64,000 nucleotides of DNA from Adiantum capillus-veneris (GCA_014529385.2 CM043963.1:66041895-66105894); one strand, 5' to 3'. Shown: positions 11,199 to 22,916, counted from the first letter of the stretch. The notes: generated by a model from the sequence alone, not told the origin. A program made the numbers and translations.

Positions 11199-11961
11199 AA
11201 CCATTAGAGAAAAATGGATTGGCTATATGCTGGCATAAATTGAAGAAAACTATTGAATTACCCATCCAACCTCCTCCAAGACCTTGTCCAAGGAATGAAT
11301 CACCTCCTTATCAGCTACCACTTGCTTTCAAGGACATCAAAAGAGTACTTATCTTGGATCTAGAGGGGTTACTTCTCAAGACAATTGAAATGAAACATGG
11401 AGATTCTATGCCATCTTGGGCTCAACACATGCGACTTGTGGAGGATAAAGATGAAGTTTATCATGTGGTGCGACCAGACGCACAAAGTTTTTTGGATTTT
11501 TGTGCTGAATACTTTGAGCTATGGATATGGAGTTGCTATAACTTAACAAGGGTGCAACGCATCACACAAAAATGTTTTCCTGAGCAGTATACCAAGTTCA
11601 AGGTGTTTATGAATAACAAAAATTTCCAGAATCCAAATATTATGTTAGGATTTACAAGGGTTTATCACAAAAATTTGAGTGATATTTGAGGATTTGGATG
11701 CAAACAATACCTTAATTTTTGATGACACTCCATATAGGGTGATGTGGAACATGCCAGGGACATATCTTATATTTCCAAAGATGTGGAGGCAAACTTCCGA
11801 GCAACTTCAAAACTTCTTGCAGAGAACCATAATTCCATGGTTGGTAGGATGGTTGTATGCAAGAGATAAGAGAGTCTATACATACAACACAATTGTAAAT
11901 CAGTATAGTGATTCTGAGACAAATTATGTCCTTGGTGTGTACTTGTCAACACGAAAGAATT
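11199..11961 (+). pseudogene. FCP1/NLI-IF-like domain, copy B (degenerate catalytic loop)
   Basis: After a TTTCATTTCAG acceptor (ending 11198) the frame reads IKRVLILDLEGLLLKT, then HVVRPDAQSFLDFCAEYFE, LWIWSCYNLTRVQRI, VYHKNLSDI. After a frameshift at about 11687 it continues EDLDANNTLIFDDTPY, PGTYLIFPKMW, to a stop at 11961. This covers a whole FCP1-homology domain. The catalytic loop normally reads D-x-D-x-T/V; here it is D-L-E-G-L, so the second Asp and the Thr are replaced. Plant relatives with D-x-N-G-L loops are known, so this may descend from a pseudo-phosphatase subfamily rather than be recent damage; the frameshift is damage. It is related in sequence and strand to copy A 4 kb upstream, but far from identical. 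Confidence 0.7.
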
Positions 11962-12081
11962 GAATAAATATGGTCATAAGATGCTTTTTTTATTCTAGTG
12001 TGTATCTTTCAACATTTGTATAATTTGATATAGTCTTTTTTATAAAAAAACAAAGATGTGTCAATTTTATGAACACTTGAA

Positions 12082-12183
12082 TGGAGTGCACCCTACTATA
12101 AGGGGACTTCAATGTACTATTGGAGTGCATCCTATTGTAAGGGGACTCTGATGTATTGCTAGAGTGCACCCAAATTTTTGGAG
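12082..12183. repeat. three-unit tandem repeat of about 45 bp
   Basis: GGAGTGCACCCTACTATAAG, then GGGACTTCAATGTACTATT, repeats with variation (GAGTGCATCCTATTGTAAGG, then GAGTGCACCC). It lies 3' of FCP1 copy B. From 12190 to 12700 nothing further is recognised. Confidence 0.7.
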
Positions 12184-12734
12184 ACTCATTTTTTATTTGA
12201 TTGGGGCCTATGTTGGGTCATATAGTAAAAGAAATTCATTTTTTGTCAATTCATATCGAGGTTGCATTTATTTGTAACTATGAGAGAATTGATGTTTGAT
12301 GTCAAAATAAAACTTGTAAGTATGGATCAGAGAATTCATGGACTTTAAATATGTGAGAGGGATCTTTTTCTTGGGCACAAATGTTTGCTTCAAGAATTTT
12401 GTCATTACATACTTTACGTGAAAGAGTTTTAGAACCTAAAAGACTTTGAAAACAAAACTATGGAATCTAAGTGCATGTATTCTTGAATGGCTTGAAAGTT
12501 GATGTATACATGCATGTCGCCTTGATGAAGATTTAGATCTGACAAGATGCAAAGCTAGAATTCTTGGACGTTACCTTTGTCAATTTGGTAATAACATATT
12601 TAACTTTCTTTTATTATGGGTGGAAAATATATTATTATGTGCATTTGGAACCTAATTGCTTGACCTTCAAACCAAGATTCCTATGTTATTTTTTCATATA
12701 CTTTTTTGTAATGAATTAATATTGTGGATACAAG

Positions 12735-13500
12735 GTCCACCACTTGTTCAAGCTAGATCTAAGAAAGTATATATACTGAGTCTTCAAACTAGTAAACCAA
12801 GGGAAGAGAGAAGCATGGTCCATCACTTGTCCAAGCTTATCCCTAGACAACATAGAGAGATGTTAGGTCTACTAATTGTCCAATATAGTCATGGAGAAAT
12901 GATAGAAGGTTGATCCACTTGTCCAACCTATCATCTCTAGTAAAATGGGAGGTTTGGCCTTAAGATTCACCATGTAATCAACATATACTTCATTGTATTA
13001 TGAAGAGTAGAAAAGCAAAGCTCCACCACTTGTCTAAGGTAGTTCCAAAATCAACATGGAGAGAAGCAAGCTTCACCATTTGTCCAAGATAGGTTCCATT
13101 AAAACATGGAAAACCTCATATATGTTGTACATGGAAGCTTTTTTTCCAAGGTCCACCACTTGTCAAAGCTAGGATCCATTAAAACATGGATAGAAACAAG
13201 GCTCCACAACTCGTCCAACATTTATAGCTGCAAAGTGTACCGGTAGTCTAAACTAGGCATGGGAAAATAATAGAAGCTCCACCACTTATCCAATATATTA
13301 TCTCTAATAGCATGGGAGGTTTGGTCTCAAGATTTAAAAATTGGCTAACCTGTATTTCATTGTATTATGATGAATTTATTGTCCAAGCTAACTCTATTGA
13401 AACATAGAGAGAAGCAAAGGTCCACCACTTGTCCAAGCTAGTCTCCATTGAAACAAGGAGAGAAGCAAGCTCCATCATTTCTCCAAGATAGGCTAGCATG
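12735..13500 (+). repeat. minisatellite array, CCACTTGTCCAAGCT core (right block)
   Basis: Same unit family and orientation as the 8.6-10.9-kb block, with longer runs parallel to its beginning: AAACTAGTAAACCAAGGGAA with AGAG, and GGTTTGGCCTTAAGATTCAC, each match sequence near 8590-8600 and 8750-8765. This shows that FCP1 copy B is flanked by two related blocks, as after a segmental duplication. Confidence 0.85.
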
Positions 13501-13699
13501 GATAAGTGCACCTTGAAACCAACCTTCCTATGAGGCAATAGAGCATATGCTACATATTTTATGTATGCCCCATGCCTCAAATTAAGAAGTTATAGATTAG
13601 AAGTGGACCTTGCTTGAATGTCACATGCAATAAATTAAGGAAAAATAGCCAAGTGGATTGTATTCCTCAATGGATCCTTGCTTTCACAAGTTGTGAACC

Positions 13700-13765
13700 T
13701 TGAGTCACTTTTACATTAACTTGGACAAGTGGTGGACCTAGAAACCAAGCTCTCCATGTTGAGAT
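13700..13765 (-). repeat. inverted minisatellite unit
   Basis: AACTTGGACAAGTGGTGGAC, then CTAGAAACCAAGCTCTCCATG, is the reverse complement of the array unit seen at 8.6-13.5 kb. It is the only clear copy in the opposite orientation, and lies between the array and the end of CACTA-2. From 13770 to 14110 nothing else is recognised. Confidence 0.75.
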
Positions 13766-14114
13766 AAGTTGTAGGTAGGACAGTAGAACATAGACAACGA
13801 TAATGGATGCAATATGCTCATCTCCTAATAATCCAATTGATTGAAACCATGGTATTTTAGTTGTTTTCATTGTGTATTGTATGTGCATAAAGTTGAATGA
13901 GACCTTAAGAAAACTCAAATTTTTGGCAAAATCTCTATATTTTGTACATGATATATTGAAAGTTGTCCAACCTGGGAATTGGGATTTTCCCACTTTACCT
14001 AATATGGTCTTGTAAATTGATTAACATAATTGAGCATATATCTAAAGAGAGAAAGAGGAGGGAGAGAGAGGTGAATGGATTACACGATCAAAAAAATTCA
14101 TAACTGCAAAATGT

Positions 14115-15037
14115 TTATGAATCATCTTCCAAAAGATCTCTACATGAAGCATCATCCAATTCTAAGTCCATGGCTCCTAAATCAATAAAGAGAGGAACGG
14201 AATTGTCGTTTGTGGATGCATTGCCAGCTTCCTCATCTTTGAGTTCGTCATCCTCCATCTAAGCGTCTTCATTATCATGACAATGATCCTCGCTAAGACT
14301 TACTGCCATCGGACTTGATTCATCGACCTCCGTCTCCTCTGTTTTCACCTCATCCAAAGTCGGAGGTGGAAGAGGGTCGAAGATAGTCTCCACTTCATTA
14401 GTGGAAAAAATGGTTCTCCCCCGAGGTGTTACGGGAATTACGAACCAAAGTTTTGGTTGGTGGATTGCTAGGATATAGATGACCTATAAAATAGAAGCTC
14501 AAAGTGAGTAACATTGGTATAACTAATGATACAACAAGTAAATAAGAATAAGAAACGTACATGTCACTCACATGCTCACAATTGCCCGGTTACACTAAAT
14601 TGTCATACCTCCCTGTGTGATGCACACTAGAGTCCACCATGTAGAGGCCATTCTCATGTCGTCTAGACACATTTTCAAACCACTTGCACTCGAAGATGAA
14701 GCTATGAAAGGTTCTAAAATTAACCTTTAGTATCCTTCAATAGTTTCACAGTACCTGGCTTCATCATCACCGTCTGTGTCAAAGTTGCCCATGATGGAAT
14801 AATCCATGGTGGTTCTATGCTCGTCAATGTGGCCCATACGAAAGTGATGACCCTTTGACCACATAGAGTTAAAGGAAAGGCACTACAAAATAGAAAAATA
14901 TTTTAATTTATCAAATACATATTAAAGATAATTTTAACAAATAGCGAGACAATATGGTTTAGGTATATGAGTACTCTACCTTTGGTACGTAGCCTCATGC
15001 ATACTCCCATTCTTTGTTGGTGATGTCTTCTCCGCTG
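14115..15037 (-). pseudogene. CACTA-2 TNP2 transposase, C-terminal part (left of the gypsy insertion)
   Basis: Minus strand from 15037: SGEDITNKEWEYA, a TGA, GYVPK and a splice donor. This aligns with CGDEVTEEEWEYS in the DUF4218 exon of CACTA-1. The next exon (about 14885 to 14600) reads MWSKGHHFRMGHID, TTMDYSIMGNFD, then after a frameshift FECKWFENVSRRHENGLYM with VDSSVHH, the DUF4216 module. The tail exon (about 14485 to 14115) reads VIYILAIHQPKLWFVIPVTP, an acidic stretch and LDDASCRDLLEDDS, then stop at about 14115. The rest of the gene lies on the other side of the gypsy element at 34701-37840. It is disabled by stops, at least one frameshift and the 19.7-kb insertion. Confidence 0.8.
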
Positions 15038-15978
15038 TGTTAGAAGCTGGACACACCCCACTGCATCTAACTACTCGTCGGACTATTATTTTTGTAATTA
15101 TTCATTCATTGAGGAAAACCCGATTTTTCACCTTGTAAATATTGGGACTTACAGAAGTTTCCAGATTGTATCCCAGTTTTGATAGTTAGATTGAGTAGAT
15201 GGTTGATTTTGGAAATTTAGGGTTTGAGAAGTTGTAAGGTATATATACCACTTTTTGACCTTAATGAAAGGACCCTTTTGTCATTTTAAAACAAGTTTGA
15301 TGTCTGTGAGTGAGCGTACTGTGTACGAGAGAGAGAGTGTGAGCTTTGTCTTGACGCTAAGTGTGCTATGGTGGTCGGAATCGAGTGCGGAGAAGTGCAG
15401 CGTGTTGTCCCCGAATAGAGCTATGCGCCGATACCAACATTGCGCGCGTACGGTCCGGCTTTGGGAGCTCCTTCTACGAGCTTCATCGGTTGTTTGGGTG
15501 AGCATACGTTATCCGATTTCGCATTGCAGTATATCCACGCGTTCACATTGAGTAGAACTACACATTAGGCACTTCAGATTTCGGAACCGAAGACCTGCAA
15601 ATTTCGGCCAGACATCCTACGTGTTTCTGCACCGGGTGTTTTGGGTCGTGATTTTGGTTCATAGACCTTCGAGAGAGTGGCCTATAGGTATTAGTAGGGT
15701 CTCCTTCAAGTTCTATGGTGTTTCGAAAGTGTTTGATGGGTGTTCGGCTCTAGCAAACGTTGTACGAAGTTTCCTCTTTTGCACTCTTGAAGGTTGTGAC
15801 TTAGACAATTGGTAGAGACCTCTGTAGGAATTAGTTAGGAATCGGTCGAGTGTAGGTTGACACCTTATGCTTGCTTCCACACGCCTGCATGTCGAGCTTT
15901 GTCCTTAGCTGACATTACTTGTTAGGTGAGTTCTCGCTGTACATGTGCTGACGTCCGTCGCGGCGTATCCGTCCAACA
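15038..15978 (+). repeat. gypsy 5' LTR
   Basis: 941 bp, starting TGTTAGAAGCTGGACACACC and ending GGCGTATCCGTCCAACA. It differs from the 3' LTR at roughly 40 sites plus a few small gaps, including a 6-bp one near the end. It contains a TATA-like palindrome at 15238-15249 and a half-copy of the element's 24-bp palindrome at 15610-15622. Confidence 0.92.
15238..15249 (+). promoter_or_regulatory. TATA-box-like site in the 5' LTR
   Basis: GGTATATATACC, a perfect 12-bp palindrome 200 bp into the LTR, conserved at 33964-33975 in the 3' LTR. It is followed by a GA-rich stretch and is a plausible core promoter for the genomic RNA. The start site cannot be read from sequence alone. Confidence 0.5.
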
Positions 15979-15998
15979 TTGGCGCTGCTACCGGGGAC
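15979..15998 (+). other. primer-binding site candidate of the gypsy element
   Basis: TTGGCGCTGCTACCGGGGAC begins at the first base after the LTR. It resembles the TGGCGCC-type site found after the 5' LTR of plant Athila/Tat-like gypsy elements, usually assigned to tRNA-Asp. The tRNA partner is an inference. Confidence 0.6.
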
Positions 15999-18027
15999 AA
16001 AAACCTTAGGTAGGTGGCCGAGACTAATCCTTGAGGATTGGGATTTTTGGCTTGCCAAGAGTCTCACTTTACATTTAGATAGGATCAGAGGGTGGAGGAC
16101 TCTCTAGGTCTTAGAGGGAGTCTAGGAAGTGTGTGTCTGGCCTAGATCCTTCGACTTAGGTAGAGGAGGTAGACTTAGGTAGTTTTAGGTAGTAGTCGAG
16201 TTCTAGAGTAGGAGTTGGAGTGTTAGAAGCGGTGAGAGGAGAGCTTGAGAGTCCAGAGAGGCCAAAAAGAAACCAAAAACACCATTATCACCATTTCTTC
16301 ATGATAGGTAGGAGTAGAGTAAGTAGGACATCATGATTCAGATCTAGAGCATTTCATGCATGTACACTTGCTTGGTAGAATCATTACAAGTTTGTAAAAG
16401 ACGCAAAAAGACGCAAAAGTGTGGTTGAAAGACTAATTGAAGTCCAAAAGTTACTGTGAGTGTTTCTGATAGATCTACAGAGCAGCAGGAGCATTCCTGT
16501 CAGAAAAGACTTTAATTTTAAGCCAATAGACATCCTACGCGTATGATGTCTACATGCCAATCTGGGAGGAATTTTGGGATTTTGAGGTGACCAGTGTGTT
16601 CAGAAGGTAGGGTTTACCCTAATTTCAACTGGAAAGTGGAAATTTGGCCATATCTTGACAGGATAACGCCAGATAAACTGAAATTGCTACACATCCTACC
16701 CAAATAGTGCCAAAACATTAACTTGAGACCAAAACCATAAGTTGGATGCATGAGTATGTCTTGCATGATACATTGAGTGACTGAAAGGGTTTTCACCTCA
16801 TTTGGGTAAGAAAATTGGGTTCAAAGTGGACTTTAGCACTTTTGACTGAAAAAGCAAAAACAGCTGAAGATTGGGACTTTTGACATCCAAATCAAAATTT
16901 AAGCATACCACTGGGATACTGACATCAAGGGGAAGTTGTGGACAAATCTGGGGTTAAACAGGCCAAAAAGACATCCTACGCGTAGGATGTCTTCTGAGTG
17001 ATTTGGGACTCCAAACTGAATTCTGAGTATACCAAAGTGATCAGCAACTCAAGGGGAGCTTGAGTCTTGAGTTTAAAGCCATTCTGAAGAAAAAGACATT
17101 CTACGCGTAGGATGTCTAATGCAAGAAAATGAAGCCAGAATTTGACTTTGAGCATTGTAAGGTGTTATATAGCCTAAGGCAAGCCTCCTAGTCAATTTTG
17201 GTCCAATTTGGAGTTGATTAGACTGATCAATACCATCAACAGGCCGTCGGAACAGATTTCCGACTCATTGACTAGCTAATAGGTGTCCAAATAAAAAAGT
17301 AAAAGCAGCTGTAAGCTCAGCACAACAAAGGAAAACAACATTGTAAAAAGCCAGGCAAAACACAGCAGGAGACATCCTATGCGTAGGATGTCTATTGGGG
17401 CATACTGCAGAGAAAATTTAGCCTGGCCTAGACAGTGAGGTTGCATTTGGCTTAAGGGTTCCAGAACTTCTTTCAGAAGTGAATTTGGACCTTGTTTGCC
17501 CATTTGACGAAGCAAGGACTGAATTCAGACTTTTTCACGTAAATTGACCAACATCTGAGGGAATACTGTCTCAGATTAGCAAACCTAACCCAGAACATCA
17601 GTAGTGTATAAAATACAATAGTGGTTGAGATTAACTCTCCATTTATACCAATCATTACTAAGATAACCTCTAGCAGATAAATGCTTTGATTCAATTGCCG
17701 AACTTAAAATGCTTGTATACAGGTATATTCAGCAACAAAGCAAGAAGTTGTGCAGAGACTGACCCATTGCCAGGTGAGTGGTTGGAATTGTGATAAATTA
17801 CATTGATAAGTTTGATGTATTTAAGATCAAGAAGATACATTGTTAGAGACCAGAAGGTGGCAGGTGACCAAGGTAGCTTAGTGTCCACCAAAGAGAGTGT
17901 AACTCAGGCAAGGCTAGATCCGCTAGCACCGATTATTGAGGAAGGTAGTGATACTGACACTTAGTCAGACAAATCTTTCTTCATGATGGGTAGTCAATAG
18001 CCAGAAGGTTTCATCTATGATGGACCT
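15999..18027 (+). other. gypsy untranslated leader with palindromic motifs
   Basis: About 2 kb without a credible coding frame. Four copies of a 24-bp palindrome (AGACATCCTACG joined to its reverse complement) lie at 16528-16551 (one mismatch), 16969-16992 (perfect), 17094-17117 (one mismatch) and 17370-17393 (one mismatch). The first open gag codon chosen is the ATG at 18028, which is followed by a long open frame. Confidence 0.7.
16528..17393. repeat. 24-bp palindrome cluster, four copies in the leader
   Basis: The copies start at 16528, 16969, 17094 and 17370 (spacings 441, 125, 276). The half-site is AGACATCCTACG and its complement follows directly, so CGCG lies at the centre of symmetry. 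Most mismatches are C-to-T changes. The same motif recurs four times at 29237-30114. Confidence 0.9.
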
Positions 18028-20259
18028 ATGCAAGGAGGAAGCACCTCCCAAAATCCTTTGAATGATTCCAGGCTCACGGTGATCTTCTTAGAGGGAACAA
18101 ACTCAAGAGGAGCCCTAGTCTATTCTGACTATCAAGGCCGCAAGTGCATTTGTATTGAAGAGAGGCCAGCACAAAGATTGGAGATAATCCGAGTGTATGA
18201 TGATGGAGATAGATTCCGAGACGAAAAGGGGAATCACTATTTAATAGTTAGCAACCTTGAAGATTACAACAGATATGGAGATAATGTGGCAAAAGGGAAA
18301 ATGGTTTCAGAAACTCAAGAACCGCCACCAAACATTGATCGGCCCGGAGCTATTTTTATGTATGATAAGAAAACAACTAGGATTCCAAATTATAACGAGA
18401 ATGTGGGAATCTACAAACATGAGAGTGACGGTATTGTCTCTTACTTTCGCAGCAAAGAACCATACGTAAACGAACTAAGCAAAGACAAGCTTCTTTACTT
18501 ATTCTCTTATGAAACTGCTTCGGGGAAGGGCATAGTTTTCGTTGATAGATACGGGCGAGAATACCAACGTATTCTCCCAGAGGAAGTAGAAAGAGCAACA
18601 GGTCCAGGAGCATCAACATATGCCCCTGAGGAAATACCGAGAGCCGCCCATACCCCAAGCAAGTCAACAAATCCATTTTCAGATGAGTATGACACTACCT
18701 CTCATTCCACCCGACCGCAAGCATTCAACAACCAAGACCAACCAGCAAACCAGCCATCATTGCAGGCATGGCTTCAACAGAGTGCAACAATGGAACCAGA
18801 CCGAAATCGAGATGGTTATCACGCCGCACGAGGGCTCAAGGATTTTCAAGAACCACCACACTATTCAAGGTATCAAGTAGAGAGTAAGCCAAAGACACAA
18901 GGGTCGACAGAGCCTAGAGGACCACCCATGGAACGAGTTCGAAGAGAAGAACCACCTCCAGCGAGAACCGTTAGAAATTATGGCTTAGGAGCACCATTGG
19001 GAGAGGAACCAGCCTATCACAGAAGGCCTGAGAAGGTGTATCAACTGGGACGGGGTGATCCAATGATGAGGTTTGTAGACCATCGCAGAATTAGACCTTC
19101 TCAAGTGCAAAAATGGGTAAACAAGAAATACACAGGAAACAGAGACTCAAGAGATCATGTAGCAGCCTTTGTGCGTGTAATTAGAGCCGAAGAGGTGTTA
19201 GATTTTCCTACCCAATTCGCAGGGTTTGGACTAACCCTAGAGGATGATGCTGCCACTTGGTTCGACTCTGTAGAGCGTAGAGACTTTGAGTCGATGGAGG
19301 AAGTGTTTGACGAGTTTATTGAGGAATTCTCTCAAAGGGGAATAACTCATAATACCGTCTCACAAATCCATAAATTCAAATAGAGAGATGGAGAATCTGT
19401 ACGAAAGGCAGTCCTAAGACTAAAAAGATATGTTCAATTCTGTCCTGTTGAAGAACTTCCAACTCAGTCTAGACTTATGCTGATATTCATCCAAGGACTA
19501 AGGAATGCAGATCTCCAGAAATACTTACATATGAAGAGGAGCACGACGTTGAATGAGTTGACCAAGGAGGCTCTGTGCCTTGTGGACAATTGTATAGTCT
19601 ACAAAGAAGGAGAGTTCAAGGACCTTGATGACGATTCATCTTCACAGCAAAGTGGAAGCAAGTCTTCCAAGACAACACTGAAAGGCGAAATAGCGGTAAA
19701 CCAGGAGCAGCTCGTAGATGAAGTGCTAAAAAAGATCAACTTGTACGCCAAACCCCAGGCTAAACAGCCCAAGTGGTGTGCTATTGAACAAAAATGGACA
19801 AACCATGGGACCGAGGAATGTTATTATAACAAGGGATATGTGAGGGAGAGACCTTACGCTCCCCAAGCTCCAGTAGCTTCCCCTCAAGTTCCACCGATGC
19901 CCAGATATCAAGCAGGCAACTTACCAGGACCTGTAGGTGTAGAAAGACCACAACCGGTATTGGGGCAACAACCACCCCTACCAGGTTTACGACCAGTTGG
20001 TATAAGATACACACCAACGGTAACTGAATCAGAAGAAAAGGCTTTGGTGCCTATGCATGCATATTATGAAGATCCCAATGGATATGCCGAAAACCTTGTC
20101 TATTATCCACCGGAAGAACCCTCGACACCAGAACCATGGAGCATGATAGGGAATCAAGGACCACCAACTGCTGCACAGGCTGCAGGAGAAGGAAGATATA
20201 GCTTAGATGAACGAACACTGATGTTCATAGCCAATGGAGGCATTGGTGGAGAGAGATAG
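18028..20259 (+). pseudogene. gypsy gag, N-terminal module and capsid-like domain
   Basis: The open frame 18028-19383 stops at TAG and continues in the same frame after a short gap (19477-20259). Residues 1 to about 195 form an unfamiliar module with two similar halves (RVYDDGDRFRDEKGNHYLIV versus GIVFVDRYGREYQRILPEE). A proline-rich disordered stretch follows. Then comes a retrotransposon-gag domain (about 19080-19620): VQKWVNKKYTG, HVAAFVRVIRAEEV, LTLEDDAATWFDSV, FDEFIEEFSQRG, matching the capsid fold seen in Ty3/gypsy Gag. The second segment is rich in proline and glutamine. Stops at 19381 and 20257 are both TAG, consistent with CAG decay. Confidence 0.8.
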
Positions 20260-21549
20260 GATTACGAGCAAAGAGGGGCTCAAGGAGCACCTCAAAAACC
20301 CAAGGGACCCTGTTACAAGTGTGGAGGAGACCATTGGCTGAGAGACTGTCCTCATGATGAAATCATTAGAGTCAATGCGTATTGCCCAGAATGTGGAATT
20401 ACTCATTTGATTCCCGATTGCCCTAAAAACCCGAGCAAAGGAGCAAAAACCACCCTGAACATGTTAGAAACAGTACCCTCCAGTGGAGGATCGGAAAATG
20501 AAACAATCATACCTATTCAGGCGGTAGCACGAGCCCAAGCCCAAAGAAGGACGAACGAACCCATAGTTGAAGAACCAAAAACCGATGCCCAAAGTTCAGA
20601 AACGAAAAATCAGAGAAACACTTGGAAAGTTAGAAAGGCGCGTAGGAAGTCCAGGAAAGAACGGGAGCAAGCATCCCTATCTGAGGAGTTGAAACATACA
20701 AAGAACAGATTGGAGCGGTTAGAGGATCTAGCTAGCTTAAGCTCACACACCACAACAGCCAGAGCACCCAAGGAAATAGCAGAGCCCAAAAGTGCAGGAT
20801 CAGGAGGATCTGTACTGGCAGACAAGGTAAACGAGCATTTGAATGCACTTCTAAAAGTTTATGAAGCTCGACTTAAAAAGAACCAAACCCACGAGCAAAG
20901 GTGGATGACTTATCCATATGCAGAAATAGAAAAACAGAGGTTGGATATGTGGAAAAAGATGATCGAGACGGCTCAATCATTGATGGAAGACCCGTTGGGT
21001 AAACCGGCAAATTGTCATGACGCACCAGCTCCAACCCCTATCCAACCAACATTAGAGAAACATGAAGAAACAAAGGAAAGACTCACTAATGATTATGAGT
21101 CCAGAGGAGAGCCTATCGTAGTGCCAAATACCACTGATGGGGCAAGTGACGGGTTCCAGCCCAAAATATTGGCAGAAATGGGTAAGGACGATAGCGGTCT
21201 AGATGATCTATGGAAGAAAATCCGTGAAGCCAACGAGGCTAATAGGATGAGTAACCCCATGAATAGCACGAGAAAAGAAAAGAATATGATCTTACCTCCT
21301 ATTGAAGAATTTGAGGCAAGTTCGCAGATAGACTTTGAGATATGTTCACAAGGGGGAGACCAAGGATCTATTAGTTCGAGGCATAGCCAACCAGACTCTT
21401 TGAGAACTTTACCCTCTTACCTGGGAGAATATGAAGCTAAGTCGGAAGTGAGACCAATCCCATCTCAAAGACTTTCTTCTAACAAGGTGATGGATTCACA
21501 AGGATTGATTGAGCTATTATCCACCCGGTGCCATGTACAATCACGTTAG
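20260..21549 (+). pseudogene. gypsy gag, nucleocapsid zinc knuckles and linker
   Basis: Same frame as gag after the TAG at 20257. Two CCHC zinc knuckles follow at about 20311-20350 and 20380-20425: CYKCGGDHWLRDC and CPECGITHLIPDC, both C-x2-C-x3-H-x4-C. Such knuckles bind the RNA genome. The rest is a charged linker with a basic helix (RKARRKSRKEREQ), an alanine/glutamate stretch and a final LIELLST. The frame ends at 21549, overlapping the protease frame, which is shifted by one base. Confidence 0.8.
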
Positions 21550-22022
21550 CAGAACTCCTAAGGTTAAGGCCAAACATGTGGACCACAGTAGGAAAATCCC
21601 TAGAAAAATTTGGAGTAAAAGACCCCACCTTGAAGCTCCAAGAAGGAATCAGGGAGTTGGACAGACCTAACCTAAACACTAGACCAGTACCATTGAATAA
21701 GGTTGGAGAATATTGTGAGGGAGAAGACGGAAACACCACACTACCGGTAGAATTCCAAGGAGTAGTTTCCAAAGCTATTCTTGACAGTGGAGCGGGAGTT
21801 GCTATCGCCACCAAGGAAATCTGGAAAAAATGGGAAAAACCAGCTCTGAGGGCTACCAGAATGAAACTGCAGTTGGCAGATGGGTTCATGGAGAAGCCTC
21901 TAGGACTCTTAGAAAAAGTAATTGTCACTTCGTGCGGAATCGAGTATGAGCATACATTTGCAATAGTCGATTTCGACAAAAAGAACAATTATGAGATAAT
22001 CTTGGGACGACCATTCATGTGA
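21528..22022 (+). CDS. gypsy aspartic protease (retropepsin)
   Basis: The polyprotein-cleaving protease. Seen: AILDSGAGVAIATKEIW with the catalytic D-S-G at about 21783-21791, a glycine-containing flap region, and EIILGRPFM near the end, the usual I-L-G-R-P motif. It is in a different frame from gag, overlapping it by about 22 bp. A TGA follows RPFM, after which the same frame continues (QLNMVQDWGYDHIYL), so the stop probably replaces an Arg codon. Confidence 0.85.
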   Translation: MPCTITLAELLRLRPNMWTTVGKSLEKFGVKDPTLKLQEGIRELDRPNLNTRPVPLNKVGEYCEGEDGNTTLPVEFQGVVSKAILDSGAGVAIATKEIWKKWEKPALRATRMKLQLADGFMEKPLGLLEKVIVTSCGIEYEHTFAIVDFDKKNNYEIILGRPFM

Positions 22023-22031
22023 CAACTGAAT

Positions 22032-22916
22032 ATGGTCCAAGATTGGGGTTATGACCACATATACCTTAGACATGGTGAGACAACAACTAAAATACACCTG
22101 AAAGACCATAGTTACAAAGATGTAAACCAAACACCAGTGGAAGATTTTGATTCGGCTACAGTAGCAGGATCGGAACTACCAGCATGGTTAGGGCAACCAA
22201 AAGAGCTATGGATGTGCGGAGCTTCACATTGTGGAAGCTTAAGAAGAGAGGAATGCGTCTTAGAAAGAGCAATTGAGGACAAGGAGTATATTCCGGAACC
22301 TTTTCCTGAAGATGCCTTGGAACCTCTAGAATGGGAACACATATTGGCAACGTTGGATGTCTGTACCATTACCGACAGTCCAACAACAAAATTTTGCGAT
22401 AAGGATGGCTATGATGTGCTACCCTATTACATGGTAAGCATTGTACCAGAAAAAGAGACGGTGGAACCTCCAGAACAAGAAGAGTTTTACAACTCCTCTG
22501 AACATTTGGAAATAAATGATGATGCAGATAATGAGTGTTCAGACACCTCAGGTGAGCGTGGAAATGAAGCGGAGAATATCAAGTTTTATGATTTTGCTAA
22601 TCAACACCCTAGACGCCAAGAACGCTATAGGAGGAAAAGAGCAGGAAACAAAGCCAGAGAGAACCTGGTGCCCAGGATAAAAGGTAAAACTCACTATTTG
22701 ATGCTTGTAAAAGCAGAGGATTGTGTGAAAGATCAAATATCAGGAAAATTCTCAAAAAATCGAAAAGAAAGAACGCGAGAGGAAACAAAACAGGTAAGAA
22801 AAGCTCAAACCGAAACAAAATCACAAAAATCTGAAAAATAAAAAAAAGAAACAACAAAAGACCAAGAGTGGACCAAACTGGAGCGTAAACAGAAATACCA
22901 AGAACTGAAACGGTCT
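22032..22916 (+). pseudogene. gypsy Pol linker between protease and RT
   Basis: The same frame as protease and RT, open to a TAA at 22840 and then onward. It has no recognised domain: an acidic middle followed by a very basic stretch (RRQERYRRKRAGNKARE, KNRKERTREETKQVRK). Charged linkers occur between PR and RT in some plant gypsy elements, but this one, at nearly 300 codons, is long. Confidence 0.6.

Noticed and set aside
14881-14893. CACTACAAAATAG as a CACTA terminus
   Set aside because: It coincides with the acceptor side of the DUF4216 exon of CACTA-2, and the matching place in CACTA-1 (ATACTACAACG near 2900) is also an exon border, so the likeness is accidental.
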